Source: Paragonimus skrjabini miyazakii | Taxonomy: Eukaryota > Platyhelminthes > Trematoda > Plagiorchiida > Troglotrematidae | DNA: 64,000 bases | Direction: 5' to 3' | Assembly (NCBI GenBank): GCA_014338405.1 | Contig: JTDE01000183.1 | Location: forward strand, 219,638-283,637 | In this document: one piece after another, positions 1 through 12,485 of the stretch | How positions within the stretch are numbered: the stretch's first letter is position 1 | How the letters are laid out: every line of letters starts with the position of its first letter | Notes under the pieces: model-generated | The model's database searches: none | What the model was told of the DNA's origin: nothing | What the model saw: the letters and a program-made list of their open reading frames with translations, nothing else | Made by a program: the position numbers and the translations under genes

Positions 1-2820
1 TAGCATCGTGCCTCACTACCTAAGCACTCCTACGCGGTCAGTAGTGCGACATACAATCCTATGAGTGTAACTGCTTTTCGTCTGACTGCTCCCCTTTGGC
101 CTATCGGACAAGGTTGCACCTGGAAGGACCGGAGTCCTAGTCAGCATAGCCCGCCGGATCAAAACAGTACACAAGCCCGACCACCTCGTCAAGGTAGCAG
201 TATAGGTCGGGACTCTGACACTCTTCACTCTTCATTGAAGAATGTCTGCCTGATGTTGTGGACCGTTTCATATACTTAAGCAATTCAACATCTTTAGCTT
301 GTAATCTTGTCCGTGAGATGTCCTTGGAAATAGTCAAGTTAAATGCTTCTTTGTCAATTAGCCTCATCCGTTTTGTGGAAATGATGCTCGAAAGTTGCCA
401 GAAAGAACGGAGCATGTAATACTTATGTACGTCCTCCTTCATTTCGTGGTTCGAAAAGTAACCTGTTCGCGATGTAGATATCAACAGACATGTTGGGACT
501 GATTACCCTTATCTGTCTGTCAACTAGCGTGAATAACGCGGCTGATCACCAGTGCCCTTTTTAAAAACGCATGGGATACGCGATTATTTAGTCCAATTAT
601 TAACCCGCGCAGTTTGGGGTGGTTGGGTCACGTACCATGTATAGAGTACGAACATCCGCATCGGGCGTTAATTGGCATGATCATTAACAGGCAGATAAAA
701 CCGTGTCATGATCAATGAATGACGTGATTGTGAAATATGCAGATTCTGAATAATCCCCCGAGTGAAGCTAGTCTCTGGTTTTAAGACCCCTTGAACTCTG
801 AAATCGCTGGTTGCAAACGCTGTCCGCACAATGTCAACGTGTCGCAGTTACTGATATGCTTAAATTCACAACAATTGTCTGGCGCCGTTTTTATCCACGT
901 TTGTCTTCTACGATATTTGTATTGCTGCTGAGCTAAAAATGATCGATTAATTACTTATTCTATCAGCCTAACAAGGCCTTTAAAAGTGATAACTTATACC
1001 TTGAAACTAAATCATAGCCACTGCAGGTTTTAGCAATACCCTATTTGTTAACCAGTTACTAACAGACATTTTTCGCAAACAGCAAACAAACGCTGCTAGA
1101 AAACTGTGAATTAAACCTCAGCTGAATAGCCAGCAGACCAACGCAACAAAACTATTCAGTCATCTTCGGCTGTCCCGATAATTTGGTCGAGCCCCAGCTA
1201 ATTATATGAACGCTGGGTGTCCGGAGATCTGAATATACGCCAACAGTTAGTCACTATTACAGATAACAGGTCGGTGATGTGGGCGTCAGCCTATCACTGT
1301 ATGCCGAAGTTCTATATAACTTTAGAGGAGGCTGTGAATGGTTATGTACATCTGAATATGTGTTGGAAAGTTTGTAATGAAAAGTCAAGTCGGAGAATTG
1401 TTTTAGTTTCAAATGGTTAGCAATAGGATAACTCGGAGGATAGTGAGCACAACAGAAACTCAACCATTGCTTATAAACTATACAACAACAACAGTTCAAC
1501 ATACAGCGGACAACAGTTGGCTAGCATAAACCGGTAGAGGTCGATCGAATCTTTACTCAATTGCATCTATTCTGACGATCAGGCTATCTGAAAACTCTCT
1601 TTGATGTGTCGAACGTATGTCGAATATGTGTCAAATATGTGCTTTAAATTCACCTACCAGTGATGCAGTTACGACAGACTCCGGCATGCTGTTCCGGATT
1701 GAACACACTCGGACGCTAAAAGAGTGTCGTCTGCCAGTCAAACGACTCATTTCACAACACGACTGTAACGAGTTACCTCTGAGGTGGTTATTTTTACCAG
1801 ACATAATTAGTTTTCCTAAGAGGTGTTAAAGTTGAGCAGGATCCTACATACTAAAACCGACTCTTTTCTAAGATGTCAAATGCACATATAGAACTGGTCC
1901 AGTCTGCGCAATTTATCCGGATATGTTACAGAAAATAGTGTCATAACCCATTTTGTAGCTTCACATCGCGCCTTCTCAACAAGAATAATGTCCTTTATAT
2001 ATATTTAAAAAAAACAAAGAAAAGCCTAGATGTCTAGCTGAATATGGGTGCACATTAACGAGTTGGACATAACAACGGGAGGGTTTGAAGTAAACCATTC
2101 AAACAGCTTGGTGAGTAACCCAATTACTATGGTTGACTTCATGACCATTGACGCACTGTTAGGAAGCAGGTCAAGTTCACCTGAGACAATGGTTCCCTAG
2201 CCTCTCGCGCGCGTAATAATACTTGGTTTCTCGCTCTCAAAAAGTAAGATATGCAGCCATTGCATTAGGTTACATTTGATAGTACTAAACGTGAGCTGGT
2301 TTTCTATGGCGATGTGGTATGCCTAAATCAATCTGTAGCTTAATGAATTCCATCACATTGTTCACTATACGTCAGATATGAATGTCATCAGCATATACTC
2401 TCATTAACTAACTGAAAAACTGTGGAATTTTGAAGACAACTAGTATAAAGTGAAAAAATTATCAAACGGGATCAAGTAATACAGAGCTGGTTACAGTATC
2501 AGACTAGAAATTCCCCGTCCATTTTGACATTAAAGCGGCTAACTTAGAGGTAGTCCGTGAGTCAATACATTGATCGGTATCATTAGACTAGGGAGCACAA
2601 TAGTCGTGATACACTGTGTCAGCGGAATTGGGCAATATAGCCCATTTAAACCAGCAACTCCCGCATTAGTAAAATCAACTACTTCTCTGGTATACAATCA
2701 CAGTTCGCTTACCTGAACCTGTTAGGATCCTGAAAGAGTATGTCTTCGCACAATATTGTTCGCGCTCTTCTTCAGTACGTTTATGCAATCGACCTTGCTT
2801 GCATCATTCGGTAGTACACA
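1..2820. other. Intergenic DNA, no gene recognised
   Basis: Only short open frames occur here. The longest is a minus-strand frame at 137-484, with no recognisable domain, no splice context and no repeat partner elsewhere in the window. I see nothing that supports a gene or a named element. Confidence 0.5.
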
Positions 2821-3057
2821 CTAACTAGTACTGTCATTAAACTTCTGTTTGTTCGTATGGTTAAGATGGCTCCAAACAGGACTATGGTCCTCAGGTTCCA
2901 CCAAATCAGCGACACTTGGATCAAAAATTATAAGTAGCAGCCCATATAGGGGGGATTTTCTGGTGCTGGTTGGTGTAAAAGTTCCTACATTGAACAGTCG
3001 GTTGCTGTAAAGGATGGGAAAGTTGTCTTTTGAGTTTGTGTTTTCCGGAAACCTCAT
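2821..3057 (-). pseudogene. Possible LINE endonuclease C-terminal remnant
   Basis: A 78-codon minus frame contains a stretch around residues 33-65 (RKSPLYGLLLI, DPSVADLVEP, HSPVWSHLNH). It is loosely like the end of CR1-type AP endonucleases, where a 'SPSLLDLVLT' segment is followed by a 'PLGKSDH' segment. The catalytic S-D-H is not preserved and no RT follows, so this would be a dead fragment. The resemblance is weak and the frame could be chance. Confidence 0.22.
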
Positions 3058-3695
3058 CTAATTTCTGCAAACATTTCTGTAGTCGCCACATCGGAGGAGC
3101 TCTTGAGGTTAATCGTATATGATTGCATTTTCATTGGCCAAAATGGTTCAATACATAGAAGACAAACTGAAAATAAATAATGGTTTCGTTTCCATTGCCA
3201 ATTATTTTATTTTGACGGGAACTGGTAATTTCAAAGACCAGTGTATTGTCACGTCGTGATCAGATACATCACCAAGTTCTAACTAAGAAATTCTAACCAA
3301 GGGAATTTGTTGGTCAATACCGTTTTTTTCTAAGCATGATTAGATCTACAAAAGGAGACATTTCGATTCTAAGGTTTTCTTGTAAACTAGAATGGATGAC
3401 TAATTTATAGGATCATCAGACTAATAAAGATGGATTCATAAGTAGTGTAGACTTTACAAAAAGGGACTTTTTTTGGGAAGCCCAGTTTCGCTTATGAAGA
3501 TTAAAAATGGATCAAAACACTGAACGTGCATTACTGTTGGCGACCTGGTCAATCAACACTCAGCAACTTTATTGTACAGTGGGTTCATTTTATCTATTGT
3601 GTACCATTCCTGCTCTCAATCACATACGGATGTACGTATATCACAACTATTTACAAAATATAAACACGTTATCCGTACACTTGAGTGGCCAATAA

Positions 3696-3719
3696 AATCA
3701 AAGCAGTTCTGCTTTGATT
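3696..3719. repeat. Perfect 11-bp inverted repeat around TT
   Basis: AATCAAAGCAG is followed by TT and then its exact reverse complement. It lies in A/T-rich intergenic DNA with no gene beside it, so no role can be assigned. Confidence 0.6.
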
Positions 3720-3849
3720 GTTTTCTTAAGCCTGACAATGAAGTTTGAGAGAGTGTGAGGGACATTGATCAAAATAATGCTTAGGCACTATCTAGACCAT
3801 AAATACAAACAACGTTTGTCACCACAACGCACCTGATGCCAAAATGTAC

Positions 3850-5730
3850 AAAAACGAAGAATATTGTGGTCACAGTTGCTGATAAATGGTGATTAGGGTC
3901 TTTGTCTTTCAAGTGGTTGGTCACAACTACTGATCATTGAGCAACTAAACATACTACTCATATGAACACCATATACAAAAATGGGCACAATAATGAGAAT
4001 ATTACTACGGTTGTCAATTGATTTGGACGTACATAAGAATATTCACACATATTGAAAAATCAGACTTCCTGTCATCTATGATAAACGGATATATTTAATT
4101 CCCGTTCAGCGAGTTAAGAATTACGATCAGAAGTAAAAGGTCAAATGATTTTCAACTTCGACAAAGATGCTGCTATCGTTTTGTTTAACAAGATGGAGTA
4201 TATTACCTAAATGAATAACAGTAGTTTCACAAAATTAAAACTAAAACAAACAAATTGCCACTGGTTGAAAAGCAACGTCAAAATAACTAAATTGTATGCA
4301 ATGGATTGGAATTATTGATTCGTCCTAATGCGAATGAATTTAGTACACTGATCAAATGAGTTCGCGAATTATGGTCTATCCAAACTTCATAAGGCTGGAA
4401 TACTAATCGGACCCACTTTGGGCAAACGTAACTCGCCATACAATTCCTCGCTCAAGTGTCTATCTAGCATACTAGATACCACCAGGAGGAAGTTCTCAAA
4501 ACCCAACCTATGCTATTCCTTTGATTTTGTGTATATAATCAAAGTGTTCCACTTAAGTAGTCCCACTATGCTTCTCTAAACGTTTTATCTCTAAGTATAA
4601 ACAGTCCACTGAAGGAAGCACTAGACCACGTCGGTGGTCATACCAAACATAATGAGATAGATATTCGGATGCGGTCAATCATACAGGTGGAATTTGGTAA
4701 ACGAAAGTACCTACGAAACGATAGTTTGGCAAGTGTTCCCATTAGGGTAGCTGTTTGCAGACATTGCAATGACAGAAGTGGAACATGAACAGCTGAGCTT
4801 GTTCTGCAGTAGATGTAATTCATATAAGCGGAACGTGGATGACATCCTTCACGTACACGATAATAACGCAAATCCGACTGGTACCTTGGTCAGGTTTTAG
4901 TTCGCACACTCTGGTGAGAAATTTTCAGTAACGACTGAAATGAATAGACAAGTAAGCCTTCTGGATGCACGTATAAGTTGCCTTTCTGATAGTTTACGTT
5001 AACGCGCGAAATGCAGGAAGGGTACCTGGAACTGTTCATATGTTCGTTTCAAAAGTTTCGGGACAAGTACTGAGAAATCTCACCAACCGTTTGACAGACA
5101 AACCACAAAAATTTTACAAGACAGACCTCAATGATGTTTAATTGGCACTCAGTTGCACAAAATATATAAAAAATTAACCACTTGGAAAGGTTTATTAAGA
5201 GAGTTGCACAACATCGAAATGAAACAGACAAGCCGCATCTGCCAGAAGGGAAAATCCCGCATACTGGCTTATCTTTCAAAGGTAATATGTTGAGGAAATC
5301 TGTCTCAAACGCGGGTAATATATTCTATGATGCCAGTTTACACATCCACTTTATTTCTGCCTCGGGATTATGTCCATGGCTAAGGGATAATGTCTGATTC
5401 TCTAGTCGTAAACTCTTTTAACTGTAAAACCAGTCATACTGGCTGCACGACCGAACGTTCAGTTGTACTTGTCCTTGAACATAACCTAACCATGTTGAAA
5501 ATCGGAATAGCGGAGCCGATCAACAACGCTATATCATCACACCTGCTAAATTTTATCAATGTAACAGAAACGTTTCAATTACCCTACTGAGGTTAAACCA
5601 TCAAGTCAAGAACAATGGAGCACAAGATCCTTTACACCGCGGAAACCGTCGGACTTCGTCTCGATAGTCTACTCCCAATGTGCTAAGATCCGTTCAGTAG
5701 ATACTTTGGAATTACTTTAACCAATCCCTA
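3850..5730 (+). pseudogene. Decayed Penelope-like element (RT plus GIY-YIG), copy 1
   Basis: Pieces of a Penelope-like polyprotein can be read in order on the plus strand but in shifting frames. They are an N-terminal 'NIVVTVADK' at about 3870, 'YGLSKLHKAG' at about 4365 (the family has YGLPKLHKPG), 'SPLKEALDHV' at about 4605, and the RT catalytic box as 'YKRNVDDILHV' at about 4825. After these come an 'LLDARI' segment (about 4960) and the linker 'GLSFKGN' (about 5270). The endonuclease region 'NSFNCKTSHTGCTTERS' (about 5410) and a terminal 'ILYTAETVGLRL' (about 5630) follow. Both catalytic aspartates remain, but the preceding Tyr-Val is Asn-Val. Many stops and frameshifts show it is long dead. 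Penelope-like elements retrotranspose with a GIY-YIG nuclease. The order of motifs makes the family call firm even though the copy is degenerate. Confidence 0.8.
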
Positions 5731-6690
5731 ACCCGGTAAGTGTGTAGGGATCCATTTTTCTAATGGTTCTTGATTAAGGCCTGATAACTATTTGAGTGAC
5801 CCCATTTACTCATTTGCTTATTTTTACCCCAGTAATTGGTTGTAACATACGTGTGTTACTTCGGAGTTGACGACTACTTACTGAGACAGAGCTTATCCAC
5901 CACACGGTGTTTTCCTTGTATTTTAAGTGACTCAGTCGCTTACCACTCACCGTAAACCAGTCCTTTGTACGTACAAAAAGCTATCGGTCTTATCCTTTTC
6001 CCAGCCACAACTTCATCTAATGACAAGACAATGTGTGTAGCTGTAGAACTTCAATCATTTTGAATGGGACCATAGAGGATGTTGCCGTATGATGTTGCCT
6101 AGATCCTTAAGGTAAAAAATAATGCATTTCTTGAGATTAAACTTCTGTGGTCAGCACCCTGAATCTTGTCTGTGGATGACTATGAGAATATTGCTCAATT
6201 TTACCCTTCATCCACCTCTGCCTTTGTGCGATTCTGTTTTCAAACGGCCCAACCATTTACAACTAAGCTTTACTAAATTTCTTGCTTTTCTCTGAATAAA
6301 GTTTTTCGGTCCTGACCAAACACGGCTTATTCACATGTGTCCGCCTATAAACCATTTTGTTTAATATGACCTCTACCATGTTGTTATACCTTCATGTGGG
6401 TACACGCATGAGACACAGCACAGCAGACTTCAACCTTATTTTTGTGAACCCTGGTTCCTTGTATTATGGCGAACACTGTAAATGAACGGGTGAACCTTGT
6501 TTTCAGGTGAAGAAAACAGTCGTTAATAAGGTTGTGATTATACTGTAAACCTTCTCTCATGAACAATATGTGTCTGCATACCCAGAACAAAAACATTTCT
6601 CAGACCATAAGACGAGTGACTAGGTTCACCCGTGAAAATGGCACATCGATGAGTCGCAACAGTCGCAAACAGCGATCAAATAGCCATTGA
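5731..6690. other. Intergenic DNA, no gene recognised
   Basis: I see no coding signal, splice-bounded frame or repeat partner in this stretch. It may include the 3' flank of the Penelope-like copy that ends near 5730. Confidence 0.5.
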
Positions 6691-6691
6691 T

Positions 6692-6737
6692 ATAGGTTCA
6701 ACATCATCCGTAATTGATCGCAGCTGTCAAACTCTGA
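6692..6737 (-). mobile_element. Fragment of the hammerhead-SINE (3' part only)
   Basis: The plus-strand text 'GGTTCAACATC' followed by 'AATTGATCGCAGCTGTC' matches the 3' portion of the SINE copies at 33.6, 44.8 and 55.9 kb, where it reads GATTGAACATC...AATTGATCGCAGCTGTC. Similarity stops at 6737, so the tRNA-like head and ribozyme are missing. It is probably an old truncated copy. Confidence 0.55.
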
Positions 6738-7331
6738 TAACTGTTGATCTGAGTACCTCACAAAAGTCGTTTCTGCCTGTTGCTGAGGCTACGTGTTGTA
6801 AATCAAGAAAATTACTGTTAGTGTTCTTCCCCGATGTCGTTGAAATCTGTGCACACGTTCGATTCCACCTGAAGTTAAACACGTTAGTGGAAAATTTTGA
6901 ATACCGATCTGCTATAAGCGTCATTATCAAAGATATAACCTGTTAGAAGCACCGCTCTGGATGCTTGGTAAAAGTTGATAGTGACAGATTTTCTTAAACA
7001 AGAGTATTAAAGCGGAGTCGACAGTAGATTGAAACTGCCCTTTAAGGTGCTTAATTCGTGGGGGCAATGATTCTTGAAATTTACACTGCTGTAACCCATC
7101 AATCGTATAAAGATCGGCGACTGAAGGTGGGTCAGACAACGGTGACCTTTAGCAATATTTCGTCAGTCGTGCACTAAAAGTGTCCGGTTACATATAAACA
7201 AGCACTATACAGTGCAGTGACAGTTCTGCAATTCCTCGTCACGAACGTGGACCGCCAATCAATCATTGGTAGGGTAGATTATGAAAACCATTTTCTGGAA
7301 ATACTCAAGCCTTTTCTGATGGGGTATACAC

Positions 7332-7349
7332 CACACACACACACACACA
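7332..7349. repeat. (CA)9 microsatellite
   Basis: Nine uninterrupted CA dinucleotides, visible directly in the sequence. Confidence 0.95.
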
Positions 7350-7892
7350 TTGATGATCACTCAACTCAAATGTGATGCATTATTAGGTTTGCTACGAAAA
7401 TGAACCAAGGAAAAACCCTGGTAAAGGTTGAAAATTTGTCCTGCGTTGCACAGTGTAGCGTCTTGTACAGCATTTTGCGTTACATAATTCTCGTTGTTTT
7501 TCGCACTTTTCACCTTCTTCAAATTCACATGTACAGTCGTTTAAATCATGTGAGTCGATTCATTGAACAATACAAAAAAAATTGGTTCCCAAGGTCGCGA
7601 ACCCTGTGTTCTCTCTCTGCGTTCAGTGTCGCGTGCGCTCAGATTTTTGGGAGAGTTAACGGCTAACGGAATCCACATTTATTTCAGCACATTTGCAAAC
7701 TCATCGGTCGTCGGAATCATCTTCGTTGTGACCTCTGAAGTTACCTGGGAGCTATACGACGGATCGTATCTACTGGATACTTCATTCAGTTTGGTGGCAC
7801 TCTAAACGACGCACCTTCACGAACTACTGTGAGTCAGTTGTTTCCACTTTTTATCACTATTTGGATTTCGTGTTAACACTTGAACTGTATAT

Positions 7893-7912
7893 AGCGTTTA
7901 GATCTAAACGCT
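7893..7912. repeat. Perfect 20-bp palindrome
   Basis: AGCGTTTAGA followed immediately by its reverse complement TCTAAACGCT. The flanks (CTGTATAT and GTACAAGACG) do not extend the symmetry. No neighbouring gene suggests a regulatory role. Confidence 0.7.
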
Positions 7913-9167
7913 GTACAAGACGCTACAACAGAAACGCTGCCTTCTAAACATCTCGAGATATACATACTACCACCCAGGATTTTGGCTTTGAACAGATTGA
8001 CCCTCTGCTGTATTTTCTATATAGAGCTACAGAAGATTTTGAGCTCATATAGCCTAAGAAAAAGAAGGGCTTTGTTGAAAAGGATTGAGAATGATGGTGA
8101 GTTGAAGTATTTATAGATCTGAAGAGAAGTTATTCAATGGTTAGAAATAAATGGACGATATACACTAATGTCGCTGCGGTTATATCGAGGCACTCTAATA
8201 AAAATTTCACACCATATTCATAATTAATTCAAAGCCCCTTTATATTCAAGTCTTCTGTAAGGTTTGACACCTAAGGGTTATCTGTGTGTAGATCGTTGTA
8301 AACTGGATTGTCGTAACCTGCTAAAAAAGAATTATTGAAACACTGGATTCCTCTTATCAACTTCATCAGTACAGAAAGAAGATATGCTGCGACATATTGA
8401 CATTTCGTTTAAAAAAGCGATTCGTTCTACTCTGAATGTTTAATGCGATCATATACATCAATTCACAACGAATGAACTCAGTAGCTCACACTATGGATCA
8501 ATTTTCGTCAGTTTACGTAAATGTACTAAAAACACTCACACTGTGTTTGTTTCAGTAGCGCCTGAGCGAACCTAATGTCACTTGGTAGACTGGCAATGGT
8601 TATTCAAGCCAATGGAAACACAACAGATGGCTACACGAAAGGTGTTCAATCAACTGCATGCGATGTTCACAGCATTGTCAGTCAATAGAGAGACAGACGA
8701 TCACACGATGTCTTGAACTTCCAGGTCAAAAGTTATGCCTCTGCTGTCCATATTCGATTTAATCTTATCAGTTTTGAACGTTGTCGAGCAAAGTAGGGTA
8801 TAGGCCGAGTAGTGAGTGACTATTGCATAAATGTCATTCTATTAACCGTTGTAACCTCCAGTGTATTTCAGCCGTCACTTTTGTATAGTGGTCACCATAC
8901 ACACTTGTTAACAGTTGCCATAAGTGAATAGTTTTTCGTCCGGCTCAACTTAAAGAGAAGCCACAAACTCGGGTCTTTATTGCTGAATGGGACTCATAAG
9001 CAACGTAGAGTACTGTTAGGTTGACTCCGTGATAGGTAACTGAGTTTTCAAAATTACTACAAGTTCGGCGTCCCCCAGTTACCACTAGTTTTACTAGGCC
9101 TATCTTGTTTTCTACGATTAATCGTTGTCATTATAATGACCTTCTCAAGTAGTTGCCTTTTTAAGTG

Positions 9168-9595
9168 TTGTAAACCCTCCTAAACAGTACACTGGTTCGA
9201 TCTCGGTATAGCGGTACGCTCGATAAAATCGGATTCTCGTCCCGGTAATAATTCACACGAAAATCTCGGTCCCGAATAGTACCGCGACTGTTCCCGTAAT
9301 CGCTCCCAAGGCAAGCCAAAAGACGCGTTCAAAATAGGAAGCTTTGTTCCGCTACAAAACGTGTGCGGGGTCGGGCGACAAGTTCAAGTTATTTATAGGG
9401 CACGTCATGAACACACATCCCCACCCCATCATGGGAAACAGTTAGGACCACACATGTGTATAGCGGTATGAAAAAGTCTCAACCGATTTTGAACAGTTCT
9501 GCTGGTTCGGACTGAGTCGAGTGAATTTTTTCCTTCGCTCTCACGACGGAGGCGCCCTTGGGACGGTCACATGGTGGGGCGCCCTAACATTAAAA
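9168..9595 (+). repeat. Unclassified dispersed repeat A, copy 1
   Basis: Shares long diverged stretches in the same order with 17231-17661. It starts at GTTGTAAACCCTC and continues through GGTAATAATT, AATCTCGGTCC, GCAAGCCAA, AGCTTTGTTCCGCT and GAACAGTTC to CCTAACAT. Neither copy has a recognisable ORF, terminal inverted repeats or an obvious target-site duplication. It could be a non-autonomous element or an LTR. This copy is more G+C-rich than its surroundings. Confidence 0.7.
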
Positions 9596-12485
9596 ACGCA
9601 ATAAAAATTTTGCAATCAAAATATTTCGTGAAATGTACGGTTGGAGATTGGACCATAACTCAATTCAAAACACTTGTGTGCTCCATAACGTTATTCAAAA
9701 ACACTGGATACACCGTACAACATACGACTCACTATTTCGCTGTCCATTTTATCGCGCACTAGTCGGTGGGATTAACGATTCTTAGCGGAACAAACAGGAT
9801 TCCAAGTTTTCTTACGGAAGATGGCTGTCTTTCAAGTAATGAATTATTTTGAAGGACGAAAGTGAATGTTCTCGTACATTCACGGTAGCTATTCCAGTGA
9901 AGACACGGCCAACGTTGAGCAGAGAACCGAAAGAATGTTAGACATTTGATTTATTCTAGCTTGGAACTGTTGGGTTGAGTAGTTCTTGTCGCTCAATTTG
10001 TCCATGAGATCTATCCCACTAATAAGCCACACACTAAAAATATCCCACCCGAGTATGCTAGACAGCCAACACTGGACTGGCAGGCACTTCGGTTGAAGAC
10101 ACCGAGAAGGCTTTGTCAGATTTTGTTTCCATAGATAAACTGCAACTTATGATTCAGCCATTCCATTTTAAACTGAAGCCATGAAAGTCCAGGTCAGCTC
10201 CACACGCAATGTACTGTACGAAACTGTAGTTCCTTTAGGGCCTGGTAATTTGAATTGGTAAATCGAGTTTTAACTTGCAACGCTAGTCTAAATGCTATAG
10301 ACTGGGAAACTGAGAAAATGCTGGTCTATTAAGAAGCACATACATCCGGTTGTTCAAGGAAACGTACACTGCATGAATACATGACAAATAATCTGGATGA
10401 ACGGGATAAACAATTAGTTCATGTTGAACACCGGAGATAAGTAGCGAAAGACCATGACCTATCGTGTATTGCCGTGGACATATGGGTCGTGTAGCCCATA
10501 TTCATAGGATGATAACACCGGGTCTTATCGTTCGACGGGATGGAACACAACAAAGTGAAACATGTACTACAGTGTTTCGAATGATAGCTTCGTCGAGATT
10601 CCGTCGGAAGCGCGTGGAACCATCCTCGTGGCAAGATTAAAGAAGGGTAGCTCCTGAGTGAACTCGGTAGCCTCAGAGAAGTTTAAATAAAAGTTACCGA
10701 ACGATATCGCCATCACTTGTTCAATTAAATTAGTCGAAAGTGTAGCGAAGTGTATTGGTCAGGTAGGCAAAACACAGTACTTCACTGTATACTTTTGAAA
10801 CCAACGTCAACCTTCCCTAATAAGACTGGTATGTACTGATATTTGAAGTAGTTATACTTTGGTACGGGGTTGGGTCATATGTTTGCATGTAGGATTTATA
10901 TACGTGCTTCGCAGCAGGAAGTTTGAGCAAACAATTTAATTGGAATCGTCGTGTGAAACTTGCCTTACCTCAACGTCAATCACAAACAGTCATGGTCAGA
11001 ATGGACTGAATAATTAATGATTTCTGTGACCACATATAGAGGCACATCATGTTAACTGAACTGTCAAGGTGGCAACCTACCCGGGTGCTTAAAGAGAGCA
11101 AAGAGAAGCACGGGATTGCCAAAGTTCTGTCACTTTCATTAGCCGTAAAAAGGTGATGAATACTACTCAGTCAGTGTATCAGACACGTTGACTGGGAGGC
11201 AGTGATGAGTGGTTACCATTCACAGATACGGTCAACATGGTCATTATCAAGTGCAACTCCAAATAGTGACACCAAAACAACCAAATAGTCATCCCAATTC
11301 AAAATCTTTTCAAATTCTGGTGGACAGAACAGTTTCCCGCTTGATTTATAATGGCACTATTTTAGCATGATAAAATTTGCTAAGGTTCAAAAGCACCAGT
11401 TAGGCGCCATGAGATTTCGAAAATTTTGCACACCAGAAACACAACAGATGCTGTCATTTTTACTTGCCCTGCTTAGATGTGTCATTCGCTGGACCTATGT
11501 AGGCATGCAATTTAGGTCATTGCTGCAGTGTTAATGTATTCGCTTAGTTCATTGGATTGACACAAAATGAAACCGCTTGACCACTTTCGCTCAGAAACGT
11601 CCATTTTAATATAACGGGAGCGTGAACAGTGGATAAAACATCGTTATGGTGACTGAGTATGAACAAACTAGGCAATATATTGAGTATGCTAGAGCAAATG
11701 TAATATTTTGTAGACGATGAGTAGTTATAACCTATTTGGGCTTTATACACGGTTTTCATACACGTCCCTACCACGACTAAGAGAAAAGTTGTAGCTCCAC
11801 TCTTTACAATGCATTAGAGCCAGGAAACTGGCATCTGTTCTATTTTGTAATCAGAATACTTATGGGGAGGGAAATTGCGAGCAACGTGTTGGAGGGATTT
11901 AACTACGGATACCCGTCAAGCTGTTGGCCAATGATTGTTTAGTCAAACGCATCACGTGGCTGTACATAGCGTCATAGAGAAAGATCACTTGCTAGAGTGA
12001 TGACGGAAATTTGTCAGTTCTGTTTATCGGCGATCGGTCAGTTTCTGTTCAAGCGCAAAATGTTTTGAATAAGAAACTGGTAAGGTACTGAATCTACAAG
12101 GGTCTCAGTAAGATCTCTGTGTTTTGTTACGTCTGCGAGGGTCAGTTCTTTGAACATTTTTCTTCCGAATTATCAGCAAAAATGCGTTTCTTTATGCCGA
12201 TTCTGTCAGCGCACAACGTGTATATAAATATTTTACTACACATTTCCTTAATGGCACTTACTGATTAGCAAGTCATTGATCAAACTTACGATCGATTGAA
12301 GGTACTAGATGAGTATCAGATGTTCATCTGAAGCAACCTAGATGGTGGGTAACGAAAATCAACCACAAGGATGAGAATCTTGCAACAACCGCGTTCAGTC
12401 CGGACCAGTACAAGCAATCACGTTTATATATTCAAAAATGATAATTACATTTCACGCGAAAATACCCAGTGTAGTCATGAAAAAT
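9596..12485. other. Intergenic DNA, no gene recognised
   Basis: Only short frames without family resemblance (for example the minus-strand frames at 10419-10634 and 11544-11774). No splice-bounded coding segment stood out. Confidence 0.45.

Larger units (their letters stand above)
6740..9167. other. Intergenic DNA with microsatellite and palindrome
   Basis: No gene recognised. Two overlapping frames at 7400-7805 have no family resemblance. The stretch holds a CA microsatellite (7332-7349) and a perfect 20-bp palindrome (7893-7912), listed separately. Confidence 0.5.

Noticed and set aside
7332..7349. CRISPR-like or satellite array
   Set aside because: Only simple microsatellites and one three-unit tandem repeat occur; there are no regularly spaced repeats with unique spacers anywhere in the window.
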